Program-made: the position numbers and the translations under genes
Shown here: in pieces, positions 22,931 through 33,593 of the stretch
Position numbering within the stretch: position 1 is the stretch's first letter
Layout of the letters: each line of letters begins with the position of its first letter
Notes under the pieces: generated by a model
What the model saw: only the letters and a program-made list of their open reading frames with translations
Told to the model about the DNA's origin: nothing
The model's database searches: none
From: Tubiluchus corallicola
Lineage: Eukaryota; Priapulida; Priapulimorpha; Priapulimorphida; Tubiluchidae
NCBI GenBank assembly: GCA_030141605.1
Contig: JAQGDQ010001168.1
Coordinates: 20,001 to 57,716, forward strand
DNA: 37,716 nucleotides
Direction: 5' to 3'

Positions 22931-23900
22931 AATTTAACAAAAGAATCGAATGCTGCATTAATTAAATCTACGTTTTCTAATTAATAAATAAACTGCAAAA
23001 ACAGTAGACAGTGACCTATACAGTGACCTTCAATACACAGGCAGCACAGCGCTGTTCCTTTCAAGAAATACGAACTATTTCCTGTAACCTTGCAAAGAAT
23101 GAGATACCAAGTAGGTCGCCTCAGTATTATTACAAAACAGGCCTAGCTTATCTCAGTGATATCATCGCTTTTGGAGAAGATTTAGTGATTGTATAAAAAG
23201 GCAAACATTTTATAGGCTGTAAGCGTGCGTAGGGACAAACAATTCTGTTGCAGAAAAAACGAGATCTATGGTCGAGTGATTCAAGAATAAAAAGCGAGAG
23301 AGGCATTAGCCTGAAACGCAAAGAAACTCGAGAAAATACCTCATTTTTGTTTCGGTAACGGCTGTTAGATATAAAACTAACTTGACTGAATTAACCTGCA
23401 TGTACGTTCTATTTACTTAGAAAACTGTTTTAATAATAAATCCAAAATTAAATATATTATTAACATCGTCATTATTAGTGTCAAATGTTGTCGATAAGTG
23501 ACAACGAAAAAAAATCGTAATAATTTAATCAAATACTTCTAAACGTTAAGTAACATATACAGCACAAAGGAAGAAAATGGCACAAATTAAAAAATACGAG
23601 TTTAGAGATAGGGTTACTAGGAAGTATAATTATTTTTGTTATTTTAACCTTTGCCAAGGAACTTATGCTTCAAAGTTGAGTGTTTGTTTGGTTGTTTTTC
23701 CTGTCTGTTATGATATACTATATATATAATAATAGCCATACATGTTGCCATTATACAAGTATACATTATCCATGTATACAATAGCTATATATGTAGCTAA
23801 TATATAATACTGTTTATTGAGCAGAGAACATGCAACATAAAGAGAAAAAAACATTGATCCTGTACATGGGATGGAGCAGCTCAAACGTAGTAGGGACGAT
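22931..23900. other. No gene recognised
   Basis: AT-rich with TA-rich patches near 23715-23800. No supported feature. Confidence 0.45.
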
Positions 23901-23904
23901 AATA

Positions 23905-24170
23905 ACAAAAAACAATACTAATGAAGGCACAGTGATAGCAAAGCACAATAATAACAAAAGCACAATGATAACAAAAGCACAATGATAACAAAAGCACAAT
24001 GATAACAAACGTACAATAATAACAAAAGCGCAATGATAACAAAAGCACAATGATAACAAACGCACAATAATAACAAAAGCACAATGATAACAAACGCACA
24101 ATAATAACAAAAGCACAATAATAGCAAAAGCACAATAATAACAAAAGCACAATAATAACACATAAAAACA
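23905..24170. repeat. 17-bp tandem repeat
   Basis: Units of the type CAATRATAACAAAAGCA run for about 260 bp, with occasional ACG for AGC. Since 17 is not a multiple of three, all three minus frames stay open together and give near-identical Cys/Tyr/Leu-rich strings; these are not genes. Confidence 0.93.
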
Positions 24171-24189
24171 ACAATAGTAAGAATACATT

Positions 24190-24910
24190 TTGTAGGCTGC
24201 GAGTTCAAGTTAAAGTTATTTGCAATCCTGTTTCTCTTCCCTTTTCTTACTGATGTTATGAATGTGTACTGAGTTCAGTAAGCTTCTTACTGAGTTCGAC
24301 ACAGTTAGGCTGGTTTAATGATTTCGTAATGAATTTTTTTTAATATTGACTGAAACACATTGTGCATCAGTAAATAAAAAAATAATGTTATGCTTTTTTA
24401 ATTAGATTTCCAAAATGCAGTTTTTCATTTTAACTTGATAACAGTAAACATTCCAAAGCAAGGATCCATAAATTCTGCAGTAGTCTGCACACCAAAACTC
24501 ATAATACGAAATGATTATTAGGAATTTCACTGATCCTTATCATGTTTATTCAGGCTGGATCTATAACTGACAAGAATGCAAATGTGAGCTATAAACAGTT
24601 CGTAATGCCTTGCAAAAGGTGACCTTGAATACTTCTAATTTGTATTAAATATAAGAAGAAACGTTTGTTTACATCAGGAGTCTTCAAGGAGAAAACTGAA
24701 GTCACAACTATTTCAGAACCTATTCAAGCTGCAGCTCTTACGATCTAAATAATTGGTATAGTTTGACAGAAAAAGGCTTATTTAAAATTAAACAAGCTTA
24801 CTAAAATTGCATTTTATTTAAATCTTCAGTTCAAATACATGCCCTACGTCATTAGGCCTATAACATAGAGTGGTTTGATTTAAGTTATTTCTAATATACG
24901 TGGCTAGAAG
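24190..24910. other. No gene recognised
   Basis: No supported feature. Confidence 0.45.
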
Positions 24911-24918
24911 CTTTAAAT

Positions 24919-25809
24919 AAGGGTGTGCAAATTATCTGACTAGCCGGGCCACATTAAACTTTCCCGCAATTCCTGCAGGCCCACAGGCAGTTTGATCAAG
25001 GAGCCAAGTACAGAAAGGCCTAATAACGATTTTTTTTGCATCCGACCTGCGTACATCATTACTACTACACCCAAGAAACTATTTTAGAAGTCATTAAAAT
25101 TTATATTACAAACCATATATTTCTACTTTCAGGACAGATAGTGGTAATTTCATTACAATGCATATTAGTAATGTGTATCACACAGTCTGTGTAGTACAGT
25201 GTTATTAAGCTACAACCGTCTTGTAAGGGTTAATGGCATCCGATCTAGTAGAAAAAACTACTCGCACTATCTTTGGGATCGTGGCACGGACTTCAGCTGG
25301 ATACACTCAATTAATCGCCCGAGCCGCACCTTCAGGGCCTATTTCAAGGGGAGGAAATGGGGATACTTCCCTGGGGCCTCACCCTACAGGGGGCCTCGCG
25401 CCAAGGCAATATTTTTTTTGCTTTATGCGAACATGCTGCCTCTTCTCTCTCTCTCTCTTGCCGCACGCGCGCCGTTTGCCAGTATTGACAAGTATTAAGG
25501 ACTGGTCTTGAGAATAAAGCAGTTTTTCTTTCAATTTTTCTTTCCTTTAACAACTGTATAACTCCATATTTTCTCTTCGAAAATGCTTCTCCGGCGTTCT
25601 AGCAGTTCAAAAATTTTCTGGGTGCCAACCATGGTAGCGAACGCCCCCCTCGGTGCTTCACCCCCCCCCCCCCCCGATGGGGTCTCACACGCCCCACTTC
25701 CCCGGGCCTCGCCTAGGCTGAAATAGGCCCTGCGCACCTTCATTAGGTTGACAAATCTCTTCGCGGGCCGCACAAATTCTCTCGGCGGGCCGCAATTTGC
25801 ACAGCCCTG
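24919..25809. mobile_element. Non-autonomous hAT-type DNA transposon (891 bp)
   Basis: The segment is flanked by a perfect 8-bp direct repeat CTTTAAAT (24911-24918 and 25810-25817), the target-site length of hAT transposases. The ends are inverted: AAGGGTGTGCAAATT on the left and, reverse-complemented, CAGGGCTGTGCAAATT on the right, followed on both sides by GGGCC/GCGGGCC subterminal motifs. CAGGG...GTGCAAA termini with GGCCGC subterminal sequence are known from many hAT elements. Inside is GC-richer sequence with a poly-C run at 25664-25674 and no transposase. Confidence 0.85.
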
Positions 25810-25819
25810 CTTTAAATGG

Positions 25820-26226
25820 AGCTCTCTTATCTAACTGACGTCTTGATGAGCCATGGCCAATGTCTAAACTAGACGTGTTAGGCCATGAATTCCGATGATA
25901 ACAACTACTACAAAGCAAAAATTTTGACACCGGATTTACAGTCACGGATTTGAATTGAAATTTGTTTTTTGGGTTTAAAAATTCACAGCAACAAGCAAAG
26001 CACAAATTTACGAAATTCTGCGTTATTAATGCGCTGTTTAAAAGTGTGTAAAAGTTTAGAGCTGTGGCAGTGGTTTCATTCAAGTGCAATGACGTTATTC
26101 AAAAGAGAAAAACTTATAATTTTGTTTTACTATATAGATTAGATAACGTTTTTCAAATATCCATGGCATGTTCGCTTCTTTGCAATTATTGCTGCATGAA
26201 TTATATCTTTCTAAAACATAGTAGAG
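25820..26226. other. No gene recognised
   Basis: No supported feature; frames through here have no motif. Confidence 0.4.
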
Positions 26227-26304
<78 letters not shown>

Positions 26305-26326
26305 GTGTGTGTGTGCGTGCGTGTTG
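26227..26326. repeat. (GT)n microsatellite
   Basis: About 100 bp of GT with a few GC interruptions at the right. Confidence 0.97.
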
Positions 26327-26617
26327 TGTTCAGGAAGACCTCGTAGATACTCAGTGTGTTAGTCTTTTGTCTGTCACGGCAAATTATGTGACAAAGGAAT
26401 TCTTCTACGGAGAGACCATCATAAACAAGGATCTTTGATCAATAACTCTGTGTCTTTTGATAATTTTCTTGAAAATGTTCGTCATGTAATCGAGTTCAAA
26501 TTTTCTATTGAAATTTTGACACATTTCGTATACAGCTAATTAATGAATTACTCTGATGTATAAATAATACTTAACTCGCCATAGTGTTGATTGTTATGAC
26601 GCACGAATTACATTACG

Positions 26618-26986
26618 ACAAGATAAGGCAAGTTAAGGTAAGGTAAGGTCAGGTAAGGTACGGCCAGGTCAGGTGAGGTGAGGTAAGGCAAGGTAAGATA
26701 AGGTAGGGTACGGTAAAGTAAGGTAAGGTGAGCTGAGGTGATATGAGGTTAGGTAAGGTCAGCTGAGGTGATGTGAGGTGAGGATGAGGTGAGACGAGTT
26801 AAGATAAAATAAGGTGAGACAAGACAAGACAAGACAGGACAGGACAGGACAGGACAGGACAGGACAGGACAGGGCAGGGCAGGGCAGGGCAGGGCAGGGC
26901 AGGGCAGGGCAGGGCAGGGCAGGGCAGGGCAGGGCAGGGCAGGGCAGGGCAGGGCAGGGCAGGGCAGGGCAGGGCAGGGCAGGGCA
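26618..26986 (+). repeat. Pentanucleotide array grading from AGGTA to AGGGC
   Basis: A ~370-bp array of 5-bp units whose sequence changes along its length: degenerate AGGTA/AGGTG types, then AAGAC at about 26817-26835, AGGAC to about 26870, then about 23 nearly perfect AGGGC units to 26986. Pro/Ala/Cys-rich and Gly/Gln-rich frames are by-products. Confidence 0.95.
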
Positions 26987-27504
26987 AAATATATATATAT
27001 CCACTTATATATCCGATTTTTCTTGTCTATTATTTGTCAGAAATTGAAGTCAATAATTGATAGTAAGAGTCACAACGCTAAAAAATTAAATATACAAAAA
27101 ATATGAACAATAATATTAAAATTCATTACAGTACAAAAAGTAATGCTATATACAATACTTATATGAATACATATACATGAAGTGTTTCAATAAATCATCA
27201 CACTGAACTTACAAGTGGTCTTATTTATTTTGTAAAAACACTTGAAGAATTTGCTGTAGTTACATGGTTAGCCAAACTATTCCATATAAAGTAACGCGTT
27301 GATGTTTAATTGAGTATGTTACGAGTAAATTAACACGCTGAGTATTTCGTAACGTTGATCTTAAATTACGAAACACGAAGTTTATTTCTGGTTGCATTTG
27401 CATGTATGTCACTACGAAAAATAAACACAGATTCAACTATATCAGAGAACGCCTGATTCAAAGGGCAACAACATGAGCCACTTGCAACACTATTATGTCT
27501 TTAA
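26987..27504. other. No gene recognised
   Basis: AT-rich; no supported feature. Confidence 0.45.
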
Positions 27505-29520
27505 ATAGTTTAGTTTAAACATAGTTTATTATAGGATTGGACGAGACAGTTTGAACAACGTGATTTAGGATCCTCACCACAACAGACTTTATACACTATT
27601 TACAAAAACATTTACAGTAAGAATAGACTATAACTACACAAGCTGACAAGTTTTACTACAAGATTACATTAGATATTAGTAGAAAATGACGGTTAGAAAA
27701 TATTAATGTACGAATATTTAAGACTGATGCATTTCATATCAGATAGAAACTTCTGGAAGCGTTTAGTACGAAATATAAAGTCATGTATACATTGGTTTAA
27801 ATAGTTTACTAGTATGAGCTCCATAATAAGAAAAAGTGATTATTCTAATGAGTTGTTTCTAGTACTCTTTCCAAAGAATCCTTGTATGTGTTCCCTAGAT
27901 AATACTATTATAACCAAACTAACGATACGCGAAAGTATACAACAGTATCAGCTTGTTTAGTGTCGAAGTATTGAAAATCTTGCTGTATTTTTTATTACAC
28001 CAACAACTTTACTCACCTTAGTACAAATATAGTCCATGCTTTCTCCATGACAACGTTCATGTAAAATGTCACAAAAAATTTAGTTTGCATGATTTGCTCA
28101 ATAAAATTACAAAGTTTTTTGTTAGGTATAATGAAACTATATGCAAAGGTAGTAGAGAACAATTTGTTAGACGCAATTCCTAAGTCGTTAATATTAAGGG
28201 GTCCCAAAATTAGCCCTTGAGGCACTCCGGTAGATAATATCCAGTTTGTTTGAGACGCAATCATTATACAACGAGTATTGCTTTCCATCTTACTTAAGTA
28301 ACTAGTTAACTGATTTATAGCAGTTGCCTCTAATGCCACAATACCTCAATTTATATAAACAGAGTTTTGTGGTCGACAATTTCAAGTACTTTGGTGAGGT
28401 TTATAAACAAACGAAGAGTGTACTCGTTATTCCCATTAGTTTCAGAAATTTTGCTTACAAGAGTTAAAATAGCCATAATTGTCGAACGATTTTCTCATGG
28501 AAATCAAACTGAAATTTATACAACAGATCGTGTGTGTATAGAAATATGGTCAAATGAAAATACATGAAAATTTTCTAAGACTTTTGAAAGCAAAACTGAT
28601 ATTGGTTGATAAATGGGAAATGAGTAGTGCTCTTCATTCTTAGAAACTGACGATATTTTAGCTTCTTTTAGTTAATTGGCATAATGCCATAAGAAGATAA
28701 GTTAAAAATATGCTGTAAGTTAGATTTAAGTATATGTGCAGACATGCCATCCAAAACACTGCTTCAGCTTTAGATTTTAAATTGAGATGATGTTTATAAC
28801 TAACATTGTATTTCACTAAAACGGTGCTTTCATTAAACTGGGTATAGCTCTGACCAGTAGGTGGTGCTGAGTTAGCAGTATTAAGAATTTATTAAACTTA
28901 CTAGCTATTTCAAAGGGATTATGAATTTCATTTGCGTCATGGAAACCCTCACATTACCTGGTTGCTTATTTATAATCTGCTTTAAAACTTGAAAAAATTG
29001 CGATATGTTATTCTCACCCTCTTCAATTTTCGAAGATACTTTCGTCCAGCCGTTCTTATTGATTTGGTTAATTTATATTCATAGGTACCTAGTGCATTTG
29101 CAGGGACTTTTTAAACAATCAAATTATATGTGAACCATTTTACTTTTTAACGCTGACAAGTAAGCCTGCAGTAATGTACGGTGTGTCAAGGTTAGGAACA
29201 CTGTTAAAACGTTTCAATGGGAAACATTTTTCATATTCCTCCAAAACCCTGTTTATGAAGCCAGTATAATCCGTCTGGGTTTCATTACAGTCAAGCAAGT
29301 CTCGTCTCGGGATAGTTTTAGTGATATTCTAAATTCTATTTTCTTGCCTCACTAAACATGCGTTTGTAGCGAAAATTGGTAACCTTTTGTGGTAACTGGT
29401 GATTGGCACACAATTATCTACAGTACATATACCATTATGATGTTCAATTATGGTATGTACACGTTGCATGCGTTGATTTCGTAATGTCAGGTTAACTGTA
29501 AATTGAGGACTCTGAGTCAA
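27505..29520 (-). pseudogene. Decayed CR1/Jockey-like LINE (endonuclease end, RT, 3' UTR)
   Basis: Read on the minus strand from 29520 down, the pieces occur in LINE order but in shifting frames. Near 29400 is SYHKRLPIFAT, like the S-D-H-L-P-I-F finish of the endonuclease. At about 29300-29130 is INRVLEEYEKCFPLKRF and then PYITAGLL, like the linker before the RT. At about 28620-28560 is PISVLLSKVLENF, matching the R-P-I-S-V-L motif of the RT. At about 28480-28360 is MAILTLVSKISETNGNNEYT and FINLTKVLEIVDHKTL, matching the F-x-D-L-x-K-A-F-D-x-V-D-H motif. At 28260-28180 is STGVPQGLILGPLNINDL. Several stops and frameshifts make it dead. The 3' UTR (27684-27505) is shared with 22486-22660 and ends near AATAAACTATG. 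Family placement is from motif memory. Confidence 0.85.
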
Positions 29521-30305
29521 TTAAAATTTATCTTTCTAAGGACCCCACTGGACTAGCAAAATACTATCCTTACAGTTTCACACTACAGAAAGTCACGTTT
29601 GCCTTCCTCACCCGTCCTTGCTCAGTGATGGACCTTATCAATCTTTCTAGACTCAGTGACCCAACTGACTCCCGACTAAGAGACTAAATTTCATCTTGCA
29701 AAAGTATTACACTTTTCTGCACTTTATTATGTAACATAGAGTTGTAAATTTTTCTACTGTACTGGCGTTTGCCATATAAGGAAGGAAGACTGTACTCCTC
29801 GACTTGTCCCAATATGGCTGCCATTCGAGTGATTATTTATTATAATCTCAACAATTGAAAAACATTGTCAATTGGGTACATTTATTTGTTTTTAAATACA
29901 AAATTCACTCCTGGCTTTTCCAAGTATTAGTTTTGTGTAATTGTTGATAAATTTATTTCTCAACAACAGGAACAGCTACAAAAATGTTGATGTATGTGAA
30001 AGTTAGTCGAGGACGGTGTGACAAAGTCACCTTAGTTTGTAGAATAAATGTCGTTTTTAAATGATAAGTTGTAAATCTCTATATTTAACTGTTTGGGTTT
30101 GCTCGTCTATGAAGGTGAGTCGGGCTTGTAATTATTTACTCAGGTAGGTATAAAACTTTCTTATTTTCCAAGTCGCAGCAACAAACCGAAGTCACTTTTT
30201 TTTGTGGTGTTTAATGTAACAGTGCTTGGCAATTGTTAAACACACCGTTTCCTTAAGGAGATTTGAGACAACGTAGAATTGCCAAGTTGTCGTTCAGAAG
30301 AAAAC
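29521..30305 (+). other. Upstream region and probable 5' UTR of the class V enzyme gene
   Basis: An in-frame TGA at 30264-30266 closes the frame before the first ATG. TTTTTTTTGTGGTGTTTAAT followed by GTAACAG at 30196-30222 looks like a 3' splice acceptor, so a 5' UTR intron is possible. A short palindrome GTGACAAAGTCAC lies at about 30018-30030. No promoter element can be defended. Confidence 0.35.
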
Positions 30306-32561
30306 ATGGATAAATCTGACCTGGAATACGAAACACTTCTGGAGTACATCGACAGAAACGTTATTGGTCGAGAGACTGTAATTCGAACCCCTTATGGTCT
30401 CAGAAACGTTATATACTGTGACTATACTGCATCTGGCAGACCGTTACTATTCATAGAAGAATATATATCACAGTATGTGCACACCATGTACGCCAACACC
30501 CACACTACTACAACGTCTACGTCGCGACAAACGACGCAGTTTCGGCACGAGGCAAGAGATATTATAAAAGCATGCGTCAATGCTAACGAAGATGATGTGG
30601 TCATCTTCATTGGTAGTGGAACCACTGGAGCCATACACAAACTAGTGGCAGCGCTGCAGCTAAACAACAACAGCGAAGTTCAAGACACAGTTGTGATCCT
30701 TGGCCCTTATGAACATCATTCTAATATCTTACCATGGAAAGAGTCTGGGGTTAGACAGACAGTTCGTGTTAGGGAGACTCCAAAGGGGCAAGTTGATTTG
30801 AAAGATTTGGAGAGTCGTTTGAAATATTGGAGTGAACGTAATATTAAGATAGTATGTGCGTTATCTGCAGCAAGTAACGTGACGGGTATTATAACAGACA
30901 CAATAGCAGTAGCAGAATTAGTGCACAAGTATAATGGCTTAAGTTTCTGGGACTATGCAACAGCAGCTCCATATCTTAAAATTGATATGAGTCCTTCGAA
31001 GACTGGTTATAAAGATGCCGTATTTTTCTCACCTCACAAGTTTGTTGGAGGTCCTGGAACACCAGGTGTACTTATTGCTAAGAAGCATATATTCCAAAAT
31101 CCAGTACCACATGGATGCGGAGGTGGAAGTGTGCTTTTCGTGACAAGAGATACTCATTTGTACTTGAAGGACATTGAGTCACGCGAAGAGGGAGGAACTC
31201 CTGCCATTATTGAATCGATAAGAGCTGGAATGGTGTTTCAGTTGAAACGTGAAATTGGAACGGACCTCATCGAGCAAAAGGAACAAGAGATGTGTGAAAG
31301 AGCATTTAGAATATGGGAAAGTAACCCAAGTATAAAAATTCTTGGCAGCCACACATCCAGGCGACTTCCAATATTTTCATTTTTAGTACTCCATCAAGAA
31401 ACTGGAAAGTTCTTGCATCACAATTTTGTATCTGTTCTGTTGAATGACTTGTATGGCATTCAAGCTCGAGCTGGGTGTGCTTGTGCTGGTCCATACGCTC
31501 AAGATCTTCTTGGACTAGACGAAGATACTGCAAGAAAGTTCACTTGGTTTCTTGATGATGATCCCACTGATGGTGAAAGCCATATTAAAGAAGTATTAGA
31601 GATCATGAAACCAGGCTTTGTCAGATTAAATCTTCCGTATTTTTACTCCGACGAATACATTGATTTCATAATAACTGCAGTAAATATGGTTTGTATTCAT
31701 GGATGGAAACTACTGCCGCACTATACTTATGATCCAAGAACTGGTGCCTGGATGCATCGCTGCTTTGACTATACTTGCGATCTTTTCAGCCTTCATAATA
31801 TAAACTATGGCAAAATGGGGATGGTTGTAGAAGAAAACAGGTTTCCGTTTTTAGACAGCAAAAATACCTTAGATGACATAGCTGCTGATGTTCAAGAAGT
31901 TTTTGATGAAGCATCACGTGTCAACTTGGAAATTAATACAATGGAGGACCCACAAATAGACATTGAGGATGAAAGGAAAAAACTGATTTGGTTTCTGGAA
32001 CCCCGGGAAGCACAAGTTGTTCTTGCTTTAGATAAGTTAAAATACAAACCAGTTTCTAAAACGTCCGTGCCATTATCACCACGAGCAGGCTCTATTTCCG
32101 TTTCCGTACAAACCGACTCTCCAACTTCAACAGATCTTCAACTCAGCTGCTTACAGGTGAATCCGTCTAAAAAGTTGTCATTTTGGATGAAACACGGAAA
32201 CTTCTATACGCAAGATACCAGCATAGTAGCACACGTACAAGAAAGTATATTCGACACTGGACGCATACCAGCACTAGAAGGGGAGCAGTCAAATGAAGTT
32301 TATGTCCTAGATAAACACCAGTCCTTGAGAAGGATAAGCGACGCTGAGAAAATTCTGATAGGATGGCACAGAAATGTAAATAGTGGGGTTTCAGAAAGAA
32401 GCGTTGGTTGCCCGGAAACTAGCACGTCAAATTCGAGTTGCTCAACACTAAATTTAACTTCAAGATCACAAGTTACTAGTTTTAGAAAGAGAAGAAATTC
32501 TGCAAATTATTCGCTTGCAAGAAAACAAAAATCAAAAGAGAACAGATGTTTGGTTATGTAA
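30306..32561 (+). CDS. Class V PLP-dependent enzyme (cysteine-desulfurase-like) with C-terminal CaaX box
   Basis: A 751-codon uninterrupted gene. The start is the ATG at 30306 (AAAACATGG, strong Kozak context). Residues about 15-500 form an aminotransferase class V (NifS/SufS-type) fold: DYTASG at 39-44, a T-rich segment with SRQTTQFRHEAR, the PLP phosphate loop GSGTTGA (from 103), EHHSN with the cofactor-stacking His at 137, D216 (in WDYA) for the pyridine nitrogen, and Schiff-base K245 in SPHKF. RAGCACAGPY places C393 at the position of the desulfurase active-site Cys, with C391 beside it. LKPG-like MKPGFVRLNLPYF and HGWKLLPHYTYDP close the core, as in bacterial relatives I recall. A ~230-residue extension follows, Ser/Pro-rich in the middle, ending in a basic stretch (RKRRNS, RKQKSK) and CLVM, a farnesyl-type CaaX box. 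Substrate is unknown; desulfurase or lyase activity is inferred. No introns seen; retrocopy or old transfer from bacteria are both possible. Confidence 0.9.
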   Translation: MDKSDLEYETLLEYIDRNVIGRETVIRTPYGLRNVIYCDYTASGRPLLFIEEYISQYVHTMYANTHTTTTSTSRQTTQFRHEARDIIKACVNANEDDVVIFIGSGTTGAIHKLVAALQLNNNSEVQDTVVILGPYEHHSNILPWKESGVRQTVRVRETPKGQVDLKDLESRLKYWSERNIKIVCALSAASNVTGIITDTIAVAELVHKYNGLSFWDYATAAPYLKIDMSPSKTGYKDAVFFSPHKFVGGPGTPGVLIAKKHIFQNPVPHGCGGGSVLFVTRDTHLYLKDIESREEGGTPAIIESIRAGMVFQLKREIGTDLIEQKEQEMCERAFRIWESNPSIKILGSHTSRRLPIFSFLVLHQETGKFLHHNFVSVLLNDLYGIQARAGCACAGPYAQDLLGLDEDTARKFTWFLDDDPTDGESHIKEVLEIMKPGFVRLNLPYFYSDEYIDFIITAVNMVCIHGWKLLPHYTYDPRTGAWMHRCFDYTCDLFSLHNINYGKMGMVVEENRFPFLDSKNTLDDIAADVQEVFDEASRVNLEINTMEDPQIDIEDERKKLIWFLEPREAQVVLALDKLKYKPVSKTSVPLSPRAGSISVSVQTDSPTSTDLQLSCLQVNPSKKLSFWMKHGNFYTQDTSIVAHVQESIFDTGRIPALEGEQSNEVYVLDKHQSLRRISDAEKILIGWHRNVNSGVSERSVGCPETSTSNSSCSTLNLTSRSQVTSFRKRRNSANYSLARKQKSKENRCLVM

Positions 32562-32900
32562 GACGACGTTATTACTGACTGCACGTCATTTAGTGCTGCA
32601 AAAGTTTATGAGTAGCTTACCTACTTTGCAGTCTTTAGTGTACAAGCTAAAGTTATATCATCGCATCAGGACAGAAAAAAGAAAAATGGAAGTTGTGTTA
32701 TCGGCCAGGACAAAAATTGTGGGTAAATTTGACCAAGATGAACACAATTCCTGTTGTTTACAGTTTTCAAAAGGGACATTTTAGGTTTCATATCTGGAAG
32801 AAATTACATTTAATTTTTTTCTTACGCGAGTTTTTTACTTGTATGTGGATTTAAATTTTGTTTATTTATGTGAATAAAAAACAAGGATAAACCAGAGAGC
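32562..32900 (+). other. 3' UTR and polyadenylation region of the class V gene
   Basis: The stop TAA at 32559-32561 is followed by about 310 bp without coding signal, then AATAAA at 32873-32878. Cleavage near 32895 is likely. Copies of this segment recur in inverted orientation at 33250-33595 and 34175-34520 and, diverged, at 36785-36867. Confidence 0.7.
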
Positions 32901-32984
32901 TGGCTGGCAGACCTATTTCTTGGTAGTTCGCTAACCACACACTAAATCATATGATTAAAACACAATACACAGCGCACTGATACC

Positions 32985-33155
32985 TAAGTTCTCGTCTAGC
33001 ATATCTATATTATATTCTACCTAAGTTCTCGTCTAGCATATCTATATTATATTCTACCTAAGTTCTTATAATATAGATATGCTAGACGAAAACTTAGGTA
33101 GAATATAATATAGATATGCTAGACGAGAACTTAGGTAGAATATAATATAGATATG
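32985..33155. repeat. 37-bp minisatellite, small arrays facing each other
   Basis: Units of ACCTAAGTTCTCGTCTAGCA plus TATCTATATTATATTCT occur about two times in plus orientation and then three times in minus orientation, meeting at the foldback centre. A similar facing arrangement recurs at about 33870-34095. Confidence 0.9.
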
Positions 33156-33593
33156 CTAGGCGAGAACTTAGGTATCAGTGCGCTGTGTATTGTGTTTTAA
33201 TCATATGATTTAGTGTGTGGTTAGCGAACTACCAAGAAATAGGTCTGCCAGCCAGCTCTCTGGTTTATCCTTGTTTTTTATTCACATAAATAAACAAAAT
33301 TTAAATCCACATACAAGTAAAAAACTCGCGTAAGAAAAAAATTAAATGTAATTTCTTCCAGATATGAAACCTAAAATGTCCCTTTTGAAAACTGTAAACA
33401 ACAGGAATTGTGTTCATCTTGGTCAAATTTACCCACAATTTTTGTCCTGGCCGATAACACAACTTCCATTTTTCTTTTTTCTGTCCTGATGCGATGATAT
33501 AACTTTAGCTTGTACACTAAAGACTGCAAAGTAGGTAAGCTACTCATAAACTTTTGCAGCACTAAATGACGTGCAGTCAGTAATAACGTCGTC

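Noticed and set aside
23814-24208. Three overlapping Cys/Tyr/Leu-rich minus frames
   Set aside because: A 17-bp period opens all three frames equally, so openness carries no information.
25199-25553. Overlapping 69-99-codon frames in the hAT-like element
   Set aside because: No transposase or known motif; GC-richer sequence simply leaves frames open.
30279-30305. Nine extra codons before the ATG of the class V gene
   Set aside because: The longer frame begins with TTG; in a eukaryotic nuclear gene the ATG at 30306 with a strong Kozak context is the right start.
32155-32162. Possible internal splice donor CAG|GTGAAT in the class V gene
   Set aside because: The frame stays open through it to the CaaX stop, and no acceptor with better downstream coding is evident.
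32515-32784. 89-codon plus-strand frame overlapping the class V gene end, also found in both inverted copies
   Set aside because: It overlaps the gene in another frame and runs into the 3' UTR. Its conservation in the copies follows from DNA duplication, not from selection on protein.
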